Source: Flavobacterium sp. ALJ2 (GTDB lineage Bacteria; Bacteroidota; Bacteroidia; Flavobacteriales; Flavobacteriaceae). From it: DNA of 64,000 nucleotides. Within the stretch, counting starts at the first letter, position 1, and each line of letters opens with the position of its first letter. Shown piece by piece: positions 51,320 to 61,068 of the stretch. The stretch is from the NCBI RefSeq assembly GCF_015594725.1, contig NZ_JADNRC010000009.1:62001-126000 (forward strand), read 5' to 3'. The translations under genes were made by a program, and so were the position numbers. Under the pieces are notes generated by a model. It was given only the letters and a program-made list of their open reading frames with translations, did no database searches and was not told the DNA's origin.

Positions 51320-52387
51320 ATGGCACACAATATTAAACCAGGAGTAGCTACAGGAGATCAAGTACAAGAAATTTTTAATTATGCAAAAGAAAAAGGATTT
51401 GCACTTCCTGCAGTAAACGTTACTGGATCAAGTACAATCAATGGAGTTCTTGAAACTGCAGCAAAACTGAATGCGCCAGTTATTATTCAATTTTCTAACG
51501 GTGGGGCTCAATTTAATGCTGGAAAAGGCTTATCTAATGCCAATGAAAAATCAGCAATCGCAGGTGGAATTGCTGGAGCAAAACATATTCATACTTTAGC
51601 AGAAGCTTACGGCGCTACAGTAATTTTACATACTGACCACTGTGCTAAAAAATTATTACCTTGGATTGATGGCTTATTAGATGCTTCCGAGAAACATTTT
51701 GCTGAAACAGGAAAACCATTATACAGTTCTCATATGATCGATTTGTCTGAGGAGCCAATCGAAGAAAACATCGAAATCTGTAAAAGTTATTTAGCTAGAA
51801 TGAGCAAAATAGGAATGACTCTTGAAATCGAACTTGGAATTACAGGTGGTGAAGAAGATGGTGTTGACAACTCTGATGTAGATAGCTCAAAATTATACAC
51901 ACAACCAGAGGAAGTAGCTTATGCTTACGAAGAATTATCTAAAATAAGCCCTAAATTTACAATTGCTGCTGCATTTGGTAATGTTCACGGTGTTTACAAA
52001 CCAGGTAATGTAAAATTAACTCCAAAAATCTTAAAGAACTCTCAAGATTTTGTTCAAAACAAATTTAAAACTGGTCATAACCCAGTAGATTTCGTTTTCC
52101 ACGGAGGTTCAGGTTCTACACTTGAAGAAATTAGAGAAGCAATCGGATACGGAGTTATCAAAATGAATATCGATACCGATTTACAATTTGCATATACTGA
52201 AGGAATTCGTGATTATATGGTTAAAAACATTGACTATTTAAAAACTCAAATTGGTAACCCTGAAGGTGCTGATGTTCCTAATAAAAAATATTACGACCCA
52301 AGAAGATGGGTACGCGAAAGTGAAGTAACATTCAACGCAAGACTTGAACAAGCTTTTGCTGATTTGAATAACGTAAATACTTTGTAA
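51320..52387 (+). CDS. fbaA: Fructose-bisphosphate aldolase, class II
   Basis: This 355-residue zinc aldolase of the longer E. coli-like group has ALPAVNVTGSSTINGVLETAAKLNAPVIIQFSNGGAQF, the zinc/catalytic segment VILHTDHCAKKLLPWIDG near residue 105, LEIELGITGGEEDGVDNS, AAAFGNVHGVYKPG and VFHGGSGSTLEEI. It acts in glycolysis and gluconeogenesis. accD follows after 117 bp that contain an inverted repeat. Confidence 0.97.
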   Translation: MAHNIKPGVATGDQVQEIFNYAKEKGFALPAVNVTGSSTINGVLETAAKLNAPVIIQFSNGGAQFNAGKGLSNANEKSAIAGGIAGAKHIHTLAEAYGATVILHTDHCAKKLLPWIDGLLDASEKHFAETGKPLYSSHMIDLSEEPIEENIEICKSYLARMSKIGMTLEIELGITGGEEDGVDNSDVDSSKLYTQPEEVAYAYEELSKISPKFTIAAAFGNVHGVYKPGNVKLTPKILKNSQDFVQNKFKTGHNPVDFVFHGGSGSTLEEIREAIGYGVIKMNIDTDLQFAYTEGIRDYMVKNIDYLKTQIGNPEGADVPNKKYYDPRRWVRESEVTFNARLEQAFADLNNVNTL

Positions 52388-52395
52388 AAAGTGCT

Positions 52396-52464
52396 CAGTT
52401 TATAGTTTCAAGTATTCGGTTGAAAGACCTACTGAACACTTGAAACTAAACTATAAAAAAACTG
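52396..52464. repeat. Inverted repeat in the fbaA-accD gap
   Basis: CAGTTTATAGTTTCAAGT and ACTTGAAACTAAACTATAAA are near-inverted copies, with further CTGAACACT/CTGAATAC units nearby. This is the repetitive spacer style also seen around cysD and cysN. No function is visible. Confidence 0.5.
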
Positions 52465-52504
52465 AATGCTTAAATTTGATTACTGAACACTGAATACTAA
52501 ACAA

Positions 52505-53359
52505 ATGGCTTGGTTTAAAAGACACGAAAAAGGGATTACAACTGCTACCGAAGACAAAATGGATGTCCCTAAAGGACTTTGGTACAAATCTCCAACAGGA
52601 AAAATTATTGATGCTGATGAGTTGGCTCGTAACTTATTTGTAAGCCCAGAAGATGATTTCCATGTTAGAATTGGAAGCGCAATCTATTTTGAAATTTTAT
52701 TTGACAATAATGAATTTGTTGAATTAGATAAAAACCTTACTTCTAAAGATCCTCTGCATTTTGTTGATACAAAAAAATATGCAGACCGATTAAAAGATGT
52801 TATGGAAAAAACCCAACTTAAAGACGCTGTGCGTACTGGAGTTGGAAAATCAAAAGGGAAAGATGTTGTTATCTGCTGTATGGACTTTGCCTTTATTGGT
52901 GGCTCTATGGGAGCTGTTGTGGGGGAAAAAATTGCAAGAGGAATTAACCACGCAATCAAAAACAGAATGCCTTTTGTTATGATTTCAAAATCAGGTGGAG
53001 CACGTATGATGGAAGCTGCTTACTCTTTAATGCAGTTAGCTAAAACATCTGTAAAACTAGCTCAGCTTGCCGAAGCTGGATTACCTTACATCTCTTTATG
53101 TACTGACCCAACAACAGGAGGAACAACCGCATCTTATGCTATGCTAGGAGATATCAATATTTCTGAACCAGGCGCTTTAATAGGATTTGCTGGACCAAGA
53201 GTTGTAAGAGATACTACAGGAAAAGATCTACCTGAAGGTTTTCAAACTGCTGAATTCCTTTTAGAACATGGCTTTTTAGACTTTATAACACCTAGAAAAG
53301 AATTAAAAGACAAGATTAACTTGTATATTGATTTGATTCAAAACAATACAATTAGATAG
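52505..53359 (+). CDS. accD: Acetyl-CoA carboxylase carboxyltransferase beta subunit, without the usual zinc ribbon
   Basis: This 284-residue protein starts [34 protein letters not shown]. The carboxyltransferase core has [71 protein letters not shown] and [11 protein letters not shown]. Most AccD proteins carry a Cys4 zinc ribbon, CPxC...CxxC, in the first 60 residues. Here the positions read YKSPTGK and LFVSPED with no Cys, so zinc binding is lost. It pairs with an AccA encoded elsewhere to make malonyl-CoA. Confidence 0.95.
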   Translation: MAWFKRHEKGITTATEDKMDVPKGLWYKSPTGKIIDADELARNLFVSPEDDFHVRIGSAIYFEILFDNNEFVELDKNLTSKDPLHFVDTKKYADRLKDVMEKTQLKDAVRTGVGKSKGKDVVICCMDFAFIGGSMGAVVGEKIARGINHAIKNRMPFVMISKSGGARMMEAAYSLMQLAKTSVKLAQLAEAGLPYISLCTDPTTGGTTASYAMLGDINISEPGALIGFAGPRVVRDTTGKDLPEGFQTAEFLLEHGFLDFITPRKELKDKINLYIDLIQNNTIR

Positions 53360-53382
53360 TTTTTCAAACTTCTAAAAAAACC

Positions 53383-53414
53383 AAAAATCCCAAGAAATTT
53401 TCTTGGGATTTTTG
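53383..53414 (+). terminator. Terminator after accD
   Basis: AAAAATCCCAAGAAA and its complement form a strong stem followed by Ts, 25 bp past the stop. Confidence 0.85.
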
Positions 53415-53461
53415 ATATAATAGAGTTTTGCAAATTGATAAAATATGAATTAAAATCATTT

Positions 53462-53511
53462 GGCTAAAGCCTTTTCTTAATCAACATTTATATCTCCAGC
53501 TAAAGCTGGAG
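53462..53511. repeat. Palindromic intergenic repeat (GGCTAAAGCC / CTCCAGCTAAAGCTGGAG)
   Basis: Two palindromes lie close together in the gap between convergent accD and the ABC permease gene: GGCTAAAGCC at 53462-53471 and CTCCAGCTAAAGCTGGAG at 53494-53511. They share AGCTAAAGC-type cores and look like a dispersed genomic repeat family. The rest of this 286-bp gap shows nothing further. Confidence 0.55.
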
Positions 53512-53645
53512 GCTATTAAATATAAAAAACATTTCAACGGAATTCTATAAAAGTAAAACTACTTTTCGAAATTTAGAAATAAGACAACCAATCTAAATAA
53601 AAAACATTGAACCTTTGTTCGTTTAAGTCTTTGAACCACAAAAAA

Positions 53646-54896
53646 CTACATTCCAGTTCTAATTGCTTCAACAGGATCTAATTTGGAAGCAGAGATTGCA
53701 GGAAGAATTCCAGCTATTAATCCGATTAATGCTGCAAGTCCTGTTCCGAGAAGAATATTCCCCATTCCGAGAACAAACTCAAAATCGAGTGCTTTGGTAA
53801 GAATTACAGAAATTATCCAAACCAGAATTAATCCAATTGCTCCGCCAATTACTGAAAGAATTATTGCTTCGAACAAAAACTGAAACAAGATAAATTTATT
53901 TTTAGCTCCTAAAGATTTTTGAATTCCTATAAGACTGGTTCTTTCTTTTACAGAAACAAACATAATATTAGCGATTCCAAATCCGCCCACAAGAAGAGAA
54001 AATCCGCTTATTATCCAGCCCATCAAATTCATCTGTCCGATAATCCCATCTATAAAATCCGTAAATCCAGAAAACACATTAACAAAGAAATTATCAATTT
54101 GGCCTACTTTTAATCCACGAAAGGCTCTTAATTTTTGAGATACTTCAGCTTTATAGGCATCCATATCAATTCCTTTTTCGGGTTTTAAAACAATTACAGG
54201 AGTTATTCCATCATTATTATCTCCATACATACGGCGTAAAAAATTTGCTGGAAAAAATACCGATGTATCGTTACTATTTCCAAACAAACCTGCGCCTTGT
54301 TTTTTTATGACACCAATAACTACAAAACGCTGTCCATACAAACGAATATTTTTTCCGACAGGTTCTGAATCTCCAAATAGTCCTTCGGCAATATCATATC
54401 CCAAAACAATAACTGGCGTCCCAGAATTTGATTCTGGTTCATTATAAAAACGGCCTTTCTCAAAATCCAATCCTTCAATTTCAATAAATTCATACGAAAC
54501 AGGAACTACATTTACATCACTCACAGTTTTTGAATCGTATTTTAAACTCTCTTTTTTTACAAAAAGTTGGTATGCGACTTGATTTGTATTTGTAAGTGAG
54601 TTTTTTAAATAGGTATATTCATCATATTTTACATTGGGAAATTGCTCTCTTTTCCATTGTGGAATATCCGACGGTCCGAATGGAAATTTCATCAAATAAA
54701 TAGTGTTTTTATCTAAGCTACTTAAATCCTTAGTGATTTTTCTGTTCAAAGAATCTACTGCTGCAAGTACGGCAATAATCGAAAAAATACCAATTGTAAC
54801 ACCCAACAAGGACAACAGTGTTCTTAGTTTGTTACTTCGCAAAGCATTCATCGCAAAACCAAAACTTTCTTTTAATAATCGAAAATAAAGCAACAT
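53646..54896 (-). CDS. MacB/FtsX-type ABC transporter permease
   Basis: This 416-residue protein has the N-terminal permease signature FAMNALRSNKLRTLLSLLGVTIGIFSIIAVLAAVDS. A periplasmic MacB-PCD domain spans about residues 50-260 (VVPVSYEFIEIEGLDFEKGRFYNEPE). Three C-terminal helices follow (LVGGFGIANIMFVSVKERTSLIGIQKSLGAKN, then ILPAISASKLDPVEAIRTGM). Such proteins export peptides, lipids or antibiotics, or signal, together with an ATPase and a membrane-fusion protein. Neither is adjacent here, so it is orphaned in this window. Confidence 0.92.
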   Translation of the reverse strand: MLLYFRLLKESFGFAMNALRSNKLRTLLSLLGVTIGIFSIIAVLAAVDSLNRKITKDLSSLDKNTIYLMKFPFGPSDIPQWKREQFPNVKYDEYTYLKNSLTNTNQVAYQLFVKKESLKYDSKTVSDVNVVPVSYEFIEIEGLDFEKGRFYNEPESNSGTPVIVLGYDIAEGLFGDSEPVGKNIRLYGQRFVVIGVIKKQGAGLFGNSNDTSVFFPANFLRRMYGDNNDGITPVIVLKPEKGIDMDAYKAEVSQKLRAFRGLKVGQIDNFFVNVFSGFTDFIDGIIGQMNLMGWIISGFSLLVGGFGIANIMFVSVKERTSLIGIQKSLGAKNKFILFQFLFEAIILSVIGGAIGLILVWIISVILTKALDFEFVLGMGNILLGTGLAALIGLIAGILPAISASKLDPVEAIRTGM

Positions 54897-55004
54897 AGAT
54901 TTTAAATTTACATTAAAGTAAAATTCAATAAATTTTAGTCAAAAACCTAATAAAAATTCACTTACTAATAGGTAGTTATTTTTAAGATAATGTTACATAA
55001 AATG

Positions 55005-55036
55005 TTGATTTTTATAATCAAAAAAAACTATTTTTG
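55005..55036 (+). promoter_or_regulatory. purH promoter
   Basis: TTG, a 21-bp spacer and TATTTTTG match the consensus. The box ends 25 bp before the ATG at 55061, which supports that start. Confidence 0.65.
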
Positions 55037-55060
55037 CACTTTTATAATCATAACTACACA

Positions 55061-56587
55061 ATGAGCACAACAAAAACTATTCAATCAGCATTAATTTCAG
55101 TCTTTTCGAAAGAAGGTCTTGAACCTATTGTAAGAAAACTGCACGAGCAAAAAGTAACCCTTTACTCAACTGGAGGAACAGAAGATTTTATTAAAAACTT
55201 GGGAATTCCTGTAGTTCCTGTTGAAGACATAACTTCATTTCCTGAAATTCTTGGTGGAAGAGTTAAAACCTTACACCCGAAAATTTTTGGTGGGATTTTA
55301 AATCGCCAAGACAACGAAAGCGATGTGCAACAAATGAAGGAGTTTGACATTCCTCAAATTGATTTAGTAATTGTTGACTTATATCCGTTCGAAAAAACGG
55401 TTGCATCTGGCGCTAGCGAAACTGACATCATCGAGAAAATCGATATTGGTGGAATTTCATTAATTCGTGCTGCTGCAAAAAACTTTAAAGACACTGTTAT
55501 TATTGCTTCGGTAAATGAATACAGTTTATTGTTAGATTTAATTACGGAGCAAAACGGAGCAACTACTCTTGAAAACAGAAGATTGCTTGCTACAAAGGCT
55601 TTTCACGTTTCATCTCATTACGATACTGCAATTTTTAATTATTTCAATACTGACGATACTATCTACAAAGAAAGTATTGCTGAAGGGCAAGTATTACGAT
55701 ATGGAGAAAACCCACATCAAAAAGGATTTTTCTTTGGAGAATTTGACGCAATGTTCAAAAAATTACACGGAAAAGAGCTATCTTACAATAACTTACTTGA
55801 TGTTGATGCTGCTGTTAACTTAATTGCAGAATTTAAAACTGATGGCCCTACGTTTGCAATCTTAAAACACAATAATGCATGTGGCTTGGCTACAAGAAAA
55901 ACAATCAGCGAGGCTTACTTAGCTGCTTTGGCTTGTGATCCGACTTCGGCATTTGGTGGAGTTTTAATTTCGAACACAAATATTGATTTAGCAACTGCTC
56001 AAGAAATAAATAAATTGTTTTGCGAAGTTGTAATCGCTCCAAGTTATGACAATGAAGCTATTGCAGTTCTAGAAGAAAAGAAAAACAGAATTATATTGGT
56101 TCAAAATGAAGTGGAATTACCTACAAGACAAGTTAGAACTTGCTTGAACGGACTTTTAGTTCAAGATAAAAATAGTATCACCGACAATAAAGCGCATTTA
56201 AAAACCGTTACAATTACAACTCCTACAGAACAAGAAGTAGAGGATTTACTATTTGCTTCAAAAATTTGTAAGAACACAAAATCGAATACAATCGTATTTG
56301 CAAAAAACGGAACTTTAATTTCATCTGGAACGGGACAAACCTCTCGAGTAGATGCTTTAGTTCAAGCAATTGACAAAGCAAAAGCATTTGGATTTGATTT
56401 AAATGGAGCTTCGATGGCAAGTGATGCATTTTTCCCTTTTCCGGATTGTGTTGAATTAGCCAAAAAAGCAGGAATTACCGCTGTAATTCAGCCAGGTGGA
56501 TCAATAAAAGACGAATTAAGCATAAATTATTGCAATGAAAATAAAGTTGCAATGGTATTTACAGGAACACGTCATTTTAAACATTAA
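55061..56587 (+). CDS. purH: Bifunctional AICAR transformylase / IMP cyclohydrolase
   Basis: This 508-residue enzyme catalyses the last two steps of IMP synthesis. The cyclohydrolase domain shows ALISVFSKEGLEPIVRKLHEQKVTLYSTGGT and GGRVKTLHPKIFGGIL. The transformylase domain has RYGENPHQKGFFFG, LKHNNACGLATR near residue 268 and ASDAFFPFPDCVELAKKAGITAVIQPGGSIKD near the end, then FTGTRHFKH. The start at 55061 (MSTTKTIQ) is preferred to an in-frame ATG at 55034, which falls within the -7 box. Confidence 0.97.
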   Translation: MSTTKTIQSALISVFSKEGLEPIVRKLHEQKVTLYSTGGTEDFIKNLGIPVVPVEDITSFPEILGGRVKTLHPKIFGGILNRQDNESDVQQMKEFDIPQIDLVIVDLYPFEKTVASGASETDIIEKIDIGGISLIRAAAKNFKDTVIIASVNEYSLLLDLITEQNGATTLENRRLLATKAFHVSSHYDTAIFNYFNTDDTIYKESIAEGQVLRYGENPHQKGFFFGEFDAMFKKLHGKELSYNNLLDVDAAVNLIAEFKTDGPTFAILKHNNACGLATRKTISEAYLAALACDPTSAFGGVLISNTNIDLATAQEINKLFCEVVIAPSYDNEAIAVLEEKKNRIILVQNEVELPTRQVRTCLNGLLVQDKNSITDNKAHLKTVTITTPTEQEVEDLLFASKICKNTKSNTIVFAKNGTLISSGTGQTSRVDALVQAIDKAKAFGFDLNGASMASDAFFPFPDCVELAKKAGITAVIQPGGSIKDELSINYCNENKVAMVFTGTRHFKH

Positions 56588-56641
56588 TTTGTTTAACTTT
56601 GTACGTTACTAATTTATAACTTTTAAACCCCTAAAAAACTT

Positions 56642-57670
56642 ATGGGATTTTTTGATTTCATGACCGAGGATATTGCGATAGACCTTGGTACCGCAAACAC
56701 TTTAATCATACATAATGATAAAGTAGTTATTGACAGTCCTTCAATCGTGGCACGTGATAGAATATCAGGCAAAATTATTGCTGTTGGTAAGGAAGCCAAT
56801 ATGATGCAAGGTAAAACCCATGAAAACATAAAGACCATAAGGCCACTTAAAGACGGGGTTATTGCCGACTTTGATGCTTCCGAAAAAATGATCAATATGT
56901 TCATCAAGAGTATTCCTGCATTAAAAAAGAGAATGTTTACTCCTGCTTTGCGTATGGTAGTATGTATTCCTTCTGGAATTACCGAAGTTGAGATGCGTGC
57001 TGTAAAAGAATCGTGTGAAAGAGTAAACGGTAAAGAAGTTTATTTGATTCACGAACCTATGGCCGCTGCTATTGGTATTGGTATTGATATTATGCAACCT
57101 AAAGGTAACATGATTGTAGATATTGGTGGTGGAACAACTGAAATTGCAGTAATTGCATTAGGCGGAATTGTATGCGACAAATCAGTAAAAATTGCTGGTG
57201 ACGTATTTACAAATGATATTGTTTATTATATGCGCACACAACACAACTTATTTGTTGGAGAAAGTACCGCAGAAAAAATAAAAATTCAAATTGGAGCAGC
57301 TATCGAAGATTTAGATGGACCTCCAGAAGACATGTCAGTTCAAGGTAGAGATTTACTTACTGGTAAACCAAAACAAGTAGATGTATCTTACCGAGAAATT
57401 GCCAAAGCATTAGACAAATCGATTCAACGAATTGAAGATGCTGTAATGGAAACATTATCTCAAACACCTCCTGAGTTAGCAGCTGATATATACAATACAG
57501 GTATTTATCTTGCAGGTGGAGGATCTATGTTAAGAGGTCTTGACAAAAGAATTTCACTAAAAACAGATTTACCTGTTTACATTGCTGAAGATCCATTAAG
57601 AGCAGTAGTTCGCGGTACTGGAATGGCACTAAAAAACATTGCAAAATTTAAGAGTATCTTAATCAAATAA
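56642..57670 (+). CDS. mreB: Rod shape-determining protein MreB
   Basis: This 342-residue bacterial actin has DIAIDLGTANTLIIHNDKVV (phosphate 1), the adenosine and phosphate 2 loop MIVDIGGGTTEIAVIALGG near residue 160 and GIYLAGGGSMLRGLDKRI near residue 285. It forms membrane-associated filaments directing lateral wall synthesis. It is first in the mreBCD-mrdA-rodA cluster. A TAACTTTG box at 56593-56600 may drive it. Confidence 0.98.
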   Translation: MGFFDFMTEDIAIDLGTANTLIIHNDKVVIDSPSIVARDRISGKIIAVGKEANMMQGKTHENIKTIRPLKDGVIADFDASEKMINMFIKSIPALKKRMFTPALRMVVCIPSGITEVEMRAVKESCERVNGKEVYLIHEPMAAAIGIGIDIMQPKGNMIVDIGGGTTEIAVIALGGIVCDKSVKIAGDVFTNDIVYYMRTQHNLFVGESTAEKIKIQIGAAIEDLDGPPEDMSVQGRDLLTGKPKQVDVSYREIAKALDKSIQRIEDAVMETLSQTPPELAADIYNTGIYLAGGGSMLRGLDKRISLKTDLPVYIAEDPLRAVVRGTGMALKNIAKFKSILIK

Positions 57671-57690
57671 GATACTTAATTACTATACAT

Positions 57691-57730
57691 TTCTTCAGAG
57701 CTAAAACTTATAAAACTTAGTTCTGAAGAA
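57691..57730 (+). terminator. Hairpin between mreB and mreC
   Basis: TTCTTCAGA and TCTGAAGAA, extended by CTAA/TTAG, form a stem in the 107-bp gap, followed only by ATTTTG. It may be a partial terminator that lowers expression of the downstream genes relative to mreB. Confidence 0.5.
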
Positions 57731-57777
57731 ATTTTGAAACTTAAAGCATATCCTGAAACAAAATAACCAAGCAAGAA

Positions 57778-58602
57778 ATGCAGCAAATATTTAATTTTAT
57801 AATAAAGAACAGTAATCGGTTGCTGTTTTTGCTGCTTTTAGGTATTTCGTTGGGTCTCTCTATTCAATCTCACTCTTTTCACAAAAGCAGAGTAATTAGT
57901 TCCGCTAATTTCTTGAGCGGTGGTGTTTATGAAAAAATAAACAACATAAATGAGTATTTGAATCTAAGAGAACAAAACGACGAATTGGTACTTGAAAACG
58001 CAAGACTAAAAAGTCTTTTATTCAATGCCGAAGACACCATAAAATTACCTCTTCCTGACAGCATCAAAGGTGTTAAACCTGCCGACATTATTGTTTCGAA
58101 AGTGATACATAACTCATATAATGTACATGAAAACTACATTACAATAAACTCAGGCTCTAATGATGGGGTTAAACCTGATATGGGAGTAATTAACAGCTTA
58201 GGAATTATTGGTATTGTAGATAAAACATCACCAAGATATGCAACTGTGGTTAGTATTCTTAATATAAAATCTCAAATTAATGCCAAAATAAAGAAATCCA
58301 ATCACTTTGGTTCATTAATTTGGAATGGAAAAAGCACTGGCTTTGTTCAATTAATAGATGTTCCTAGATTGGCTTCTGTTCGTAAAGGAGATACAATTGT
58401 AACTGGTGGTCAGTCTGTAATTTTCCCAGAAAATATTGGAATTGGCACTGTTGAGAATATATACACCTCAAAAGAAACAAATTATTACACTATCAACGTC
58501 AAGTTATTTAATGATATGACGAATTTAGGACATGTATATATTATTAAAAGTAGAGATAGAGAAGAGCTTATTAAACTAGAAAAAAGAGAAAAAGATGAAT
58601 AG
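57778..58602 (+). CDS. mreC: Rod shape-determining protein MreC
   Basis: This 274-residue protein has one N-terminal membrane helix (LLFLLLLGISLGLSIQ), a short coiled segment with EKINNINEYLNLREQNDELVLENARLKSLL and the beta-rich MreC core. The core includes NSGSNDGVKPDMGVINSLGIIGIVDKTSPRYATVVSILN and VRKGDTIVTGGQSVIFPENIGIGTV. It links MreB to the periplasmic synthases. It overlaps mreD by 8 bp. Confidence 0.95.
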   Translation: MQQIFNFIIKNSNRLLFLLLLGISLGLSIQSHSFHKSRVISSANFLSGGVYEKINNINEYLNLREQNDELVLENARLKSLLFNAEDTIKLPLPDSIKGVKPADIIVSKVIHNSYNVHENYITINSGSNDGVKPDMGVINSLGIIGIVDKTSPRYATVVSILNIKSQINAKIKKSNHFGSLIWNGKSTGFVQLIDVPRLASVRKGDTIVTGGQSVIFPENIGIGTVENIYTSKETNYYTINVKLFNDMTNLGHVYIIKSRDREELIKLEKREKDE

Positions 58603-59101
58603 CGCATTGTTAATCAATATTTCTCGATTTATCCTGCTATTGGCAATTCAAATTATCATTTTTAATAATATGAATTTCTTAGGCTATATAAGTCCGTTTC
58701 CTTATATATTATATATAATTCTATATCCCGTAAACGGAAACAAATCTGGGCTTTTAGCATCTAGTTTTTTACTTGGCCTTGTTATGGACATGTTTTGTAA
58801 TTCGGGAGGAATACATGCCACGGCTTGTTTAATTCTTGCCTATTACAGGCCATATATATTCAAATTCTCATTTGGTTTAAGCTATGAATACCAAACTATA
58901 AAACTAAATGACTCTTTAACTCCTGAACGATTTTCATTTATATTAGTATCAGTATTAATACATCATATAATACTCTTTACACTTGAAGCTTTTCAATTTA
59001 GCTTCATTATAGACATTTTACTACGAACCTTATTCAGTACAATATTTACCATTATAACTTGTATCATAATAATATATCTTATTAAGCCAAACAGAAGATG
59101 A
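58595..59101 (+). CDS. mreD: Rod shape-determining protein MreD
   Basis: This 168-residue integral membrane protein has about five hydrophobic segments (FILLLAIQIIIFNNMNFLGYISPFPYILYIIL, LLASSFLLGLVMDMFC and others). The position between mreC (8-bp overlap) and mrdA (4-bp overlap) and the length fit MreD. Sequence is poorly conserved in this family, so context carries much of the call. Confidence 0.92.
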   Translation: MNSALLINISRFILLLAIQIIIFNNMNFLGYISPFPYILYIILYPVNGNKSGLLASSFLLGLVMDMFCNSGGIHATACLILAYYRPYIFKFSFGLSYEYQTIKLNDSLTPERFSFILVSVLIHHIILFTLEAFQFSFIIDILLRTLFSTIFTIITCIIIIYLIKPNRR

Positions 59102-61050
59102 GAAAAGTTCTGCTGCCCTCTTTAATAATCATTGCAGCATCTTTGCTAGTAATTCGCTTATTCTATTTACAAATTATAGACGATTCTTTTAAACTAAAAT
59201 CAGAGAATAACGCTATAAAAATAAAATACGACTATCCCGAAAGAGGCTACATATATGATAGATATGGTAAATTATTGGTTGCCAATCAAGCTTCCTACGA
59301 TATCATGGTTATCCCTAGAGAGATAAAAAACATAGACACTTTAGAGTTTTGTCAGCTCCTAAATGTCACCAAAGAAGATTTTATTAAAAAAATTGAGAAG
59401 GCTAAAGTATATAGCCCTAGATTACCATCTGTATTTTTAGCACAGCTAAACAAAAGTGAATTTGCTGCTTTTCAAGAAAAGATTAGAAAATTTGAAGGCT
59501 TTTATTTCCAAAAAAGATCATTACGTGACTACGAAGTAGATTATGGTGCTAATATTTTTGGTTTCATTACTCAGGTAGACGAGAAATTAGTAGCCAAAAA
59601 CCCGTATTACAATAGCGGAGATTTGATTGGAAAACAAGGTGTTGAACAAAGCTATGAAGATGTTTTACGCGGAATTAAAGGTGTGAAATATATTCAAAAA
59701 GACAAATACAACAGAGAAATAGGCTCGTATAAAGACGGAAAATATGATACAATTGCCGTACAAGGAGAAGACATCAACATAACAATTGATGCTGAGCTTC
59801 AAAAATACGGTGAAGAGTTAATGATTAACAAAAGAGGTGGAATTGTTGCATTGGAACCAAAAACTGGTGAAATTTTAGCACTAGTGACTGCTCCTTCTTA
59901 CGACCCTGGAATATTAGTTGGAAGACAGCGTTCTAAAAACTATACTTTATTATATCATGACTCGATTGCAAAACCATTATATGACCGTGGATTACTTGCA
60001 GAATATCCCCCAGGTTCACCTTTCAAAATTTTAACAGGATTAATTGGTTTACAAGAACAAGTAATAGACGAGAACACAACGTTTTTTTGTCATCATGGGT
60101 TCAGTTATGGAAGAGGTCGTTTTATGAAATGTCATAACCACGCACCAAACCAACAGTTGCATAATGGTATTTACAATTCATGTAATACGTATTTCGCCCA
60201 AACTTACATGCTTACCATAAACAAATACAACAATCCTGCTTATGCAGTTGATGTTTGGAGCAATCACGTAAAAAGCTTTGGCTTAGGTCAGTTTATGGGA
60301 TATGATCTACCAACAGGTAAAAGAGGAAACATACCAACCTCTAAAACATATAAGAAGATCTATCCTAACGGAGGTTGGAGAAGCACAACAATTGTATCCA
60401 ACTCTATAGGACAAGGTGAAGTTTTAATGACACCAATTCAGTTAGCAAATATGATGGCTACAATAGCCAATCAAGGATATTATTTCACACCTCATATCAT
60501 TAAAAAAATTGAAGGAGAAAAAATCGATCCTAAATTCACAACTAAACACGAAACAACCATAGATAAAAAGTATTTCCCTCCTATAATTAGCGGATTATTT
60601 GATGTTTACAACAAAGGAACTGCTAGTAGGCTACGTGTTGAAGGTATCGATATTTGTGGAAAAACAGGTACTGCAGAGAATTTTGCTAAAATTAATGGCA
60701 AAAGAACACAACTTAAAGACCACTCCATATTTGTGGCATTTGCACCTAAAGATAATCCGAAAATTGCTATAGCAGTAATGATTGAAAATGGTGGATTTGG
60801 AGCTACAATTGCTGGTCCTATTGCTAGTTTGATGATTGAGAAATACCTTCGTAAAAAAATCACCCGAAATGATTTAGAAATTCGTATTTTAAACACCAGC
60901 TTGAAAGATCAATATGCAAAATTAGGTGGAATGGCAGCAGCTAGTTTAATCGAAACCACTCCTAAAGATTCTGTTATGAAGGCTAAAATGAATAAACCTA
61001 TACCTAAGGAGGTTAAAATAACAAAAGCAGACACAACTCAAGAAAATTAA
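59098..61050 (+). CDS. mrdA: Penicillin-binding protein 2 (elongasome transpeptidase)
   Basis: This 650-residue class B PBP has one N-terminal membrane helix (LPSLIIIAASLLVIRLFYLQ) and a dimerisation domain with YPERGYIYDRYGKLLVANQASYDIMVIPR. The transpeptidase has SxxK as GSPFKILTG (Ser near residue 306), SxN as SCN near residue 360 and KTG in CGKTGTAEN near residue 521. It crosslinks peptidoglycan during elongation with RodA, encoded 18 bp downstream. Confidence 0.97.
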   Translation: MRKVLLPSLIIIAASLLVIRLFYLQIIDDSFKLKSENNAIKIKYDYPERGYIYDRYGKLLVANQASYDIMVIPREIKNIDTLEFCQLLNVTKEDFIKKIEKAKVYSPRLPSVFLAQLNKSEFAAFQEKIRKFEGFYFQKRSLRDYEVDYGANIFGFITQVDEKLVAKNPYYNSGDLIGKQGVEQSYEDVLRGIKGVKYIQKDKYNREIGSYKDGKYDTIAVQGEDINITIDAELQKYGEELMINKRGGIVALEPKTGEILALVTAPSYDPGILVGRQRSKNYTLLYHDSIAKPLYDRGLLAEYPPGSPFKILTGLIGLQEQVIDENTTFFCHHGFSYGRGRFMKCHNHAPNQQLHNGIYNSCNTYFAQTYMLTINKYNNPAYAVDVWSNHVKSFGLGQFMGYDLPTGKRGNIPTSKTYKKIYPNGGWRSTTIVSNSIGQGEVLMTPIQLANMMATIANQGYYFTPHIIKKIEGEKIDPKFTTKHETTIDKKYFPPIISGLFDVYNKGTASRLRVEGIDICGKTGTAENFAKINGKRTQLKDHSIFVAFAPKDNPKIAIAVMIENGGFGATIAGPIASLMIEKYLRKKITRNDLEIRILNTSLKDQYAKLGGMAAASLIETTPKDSVMKAKMNKPIPKEVKITKADTTQEN

Positions 61051-61068
61051 TAAAGAGATTCATTTCAA

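Noticed and set aside
53360..53645. Possible small gene between accD and the ABC permease
   Set aside because: Only the accD terminator and palindromic repeats are seen, with no credible ORF on either strand.
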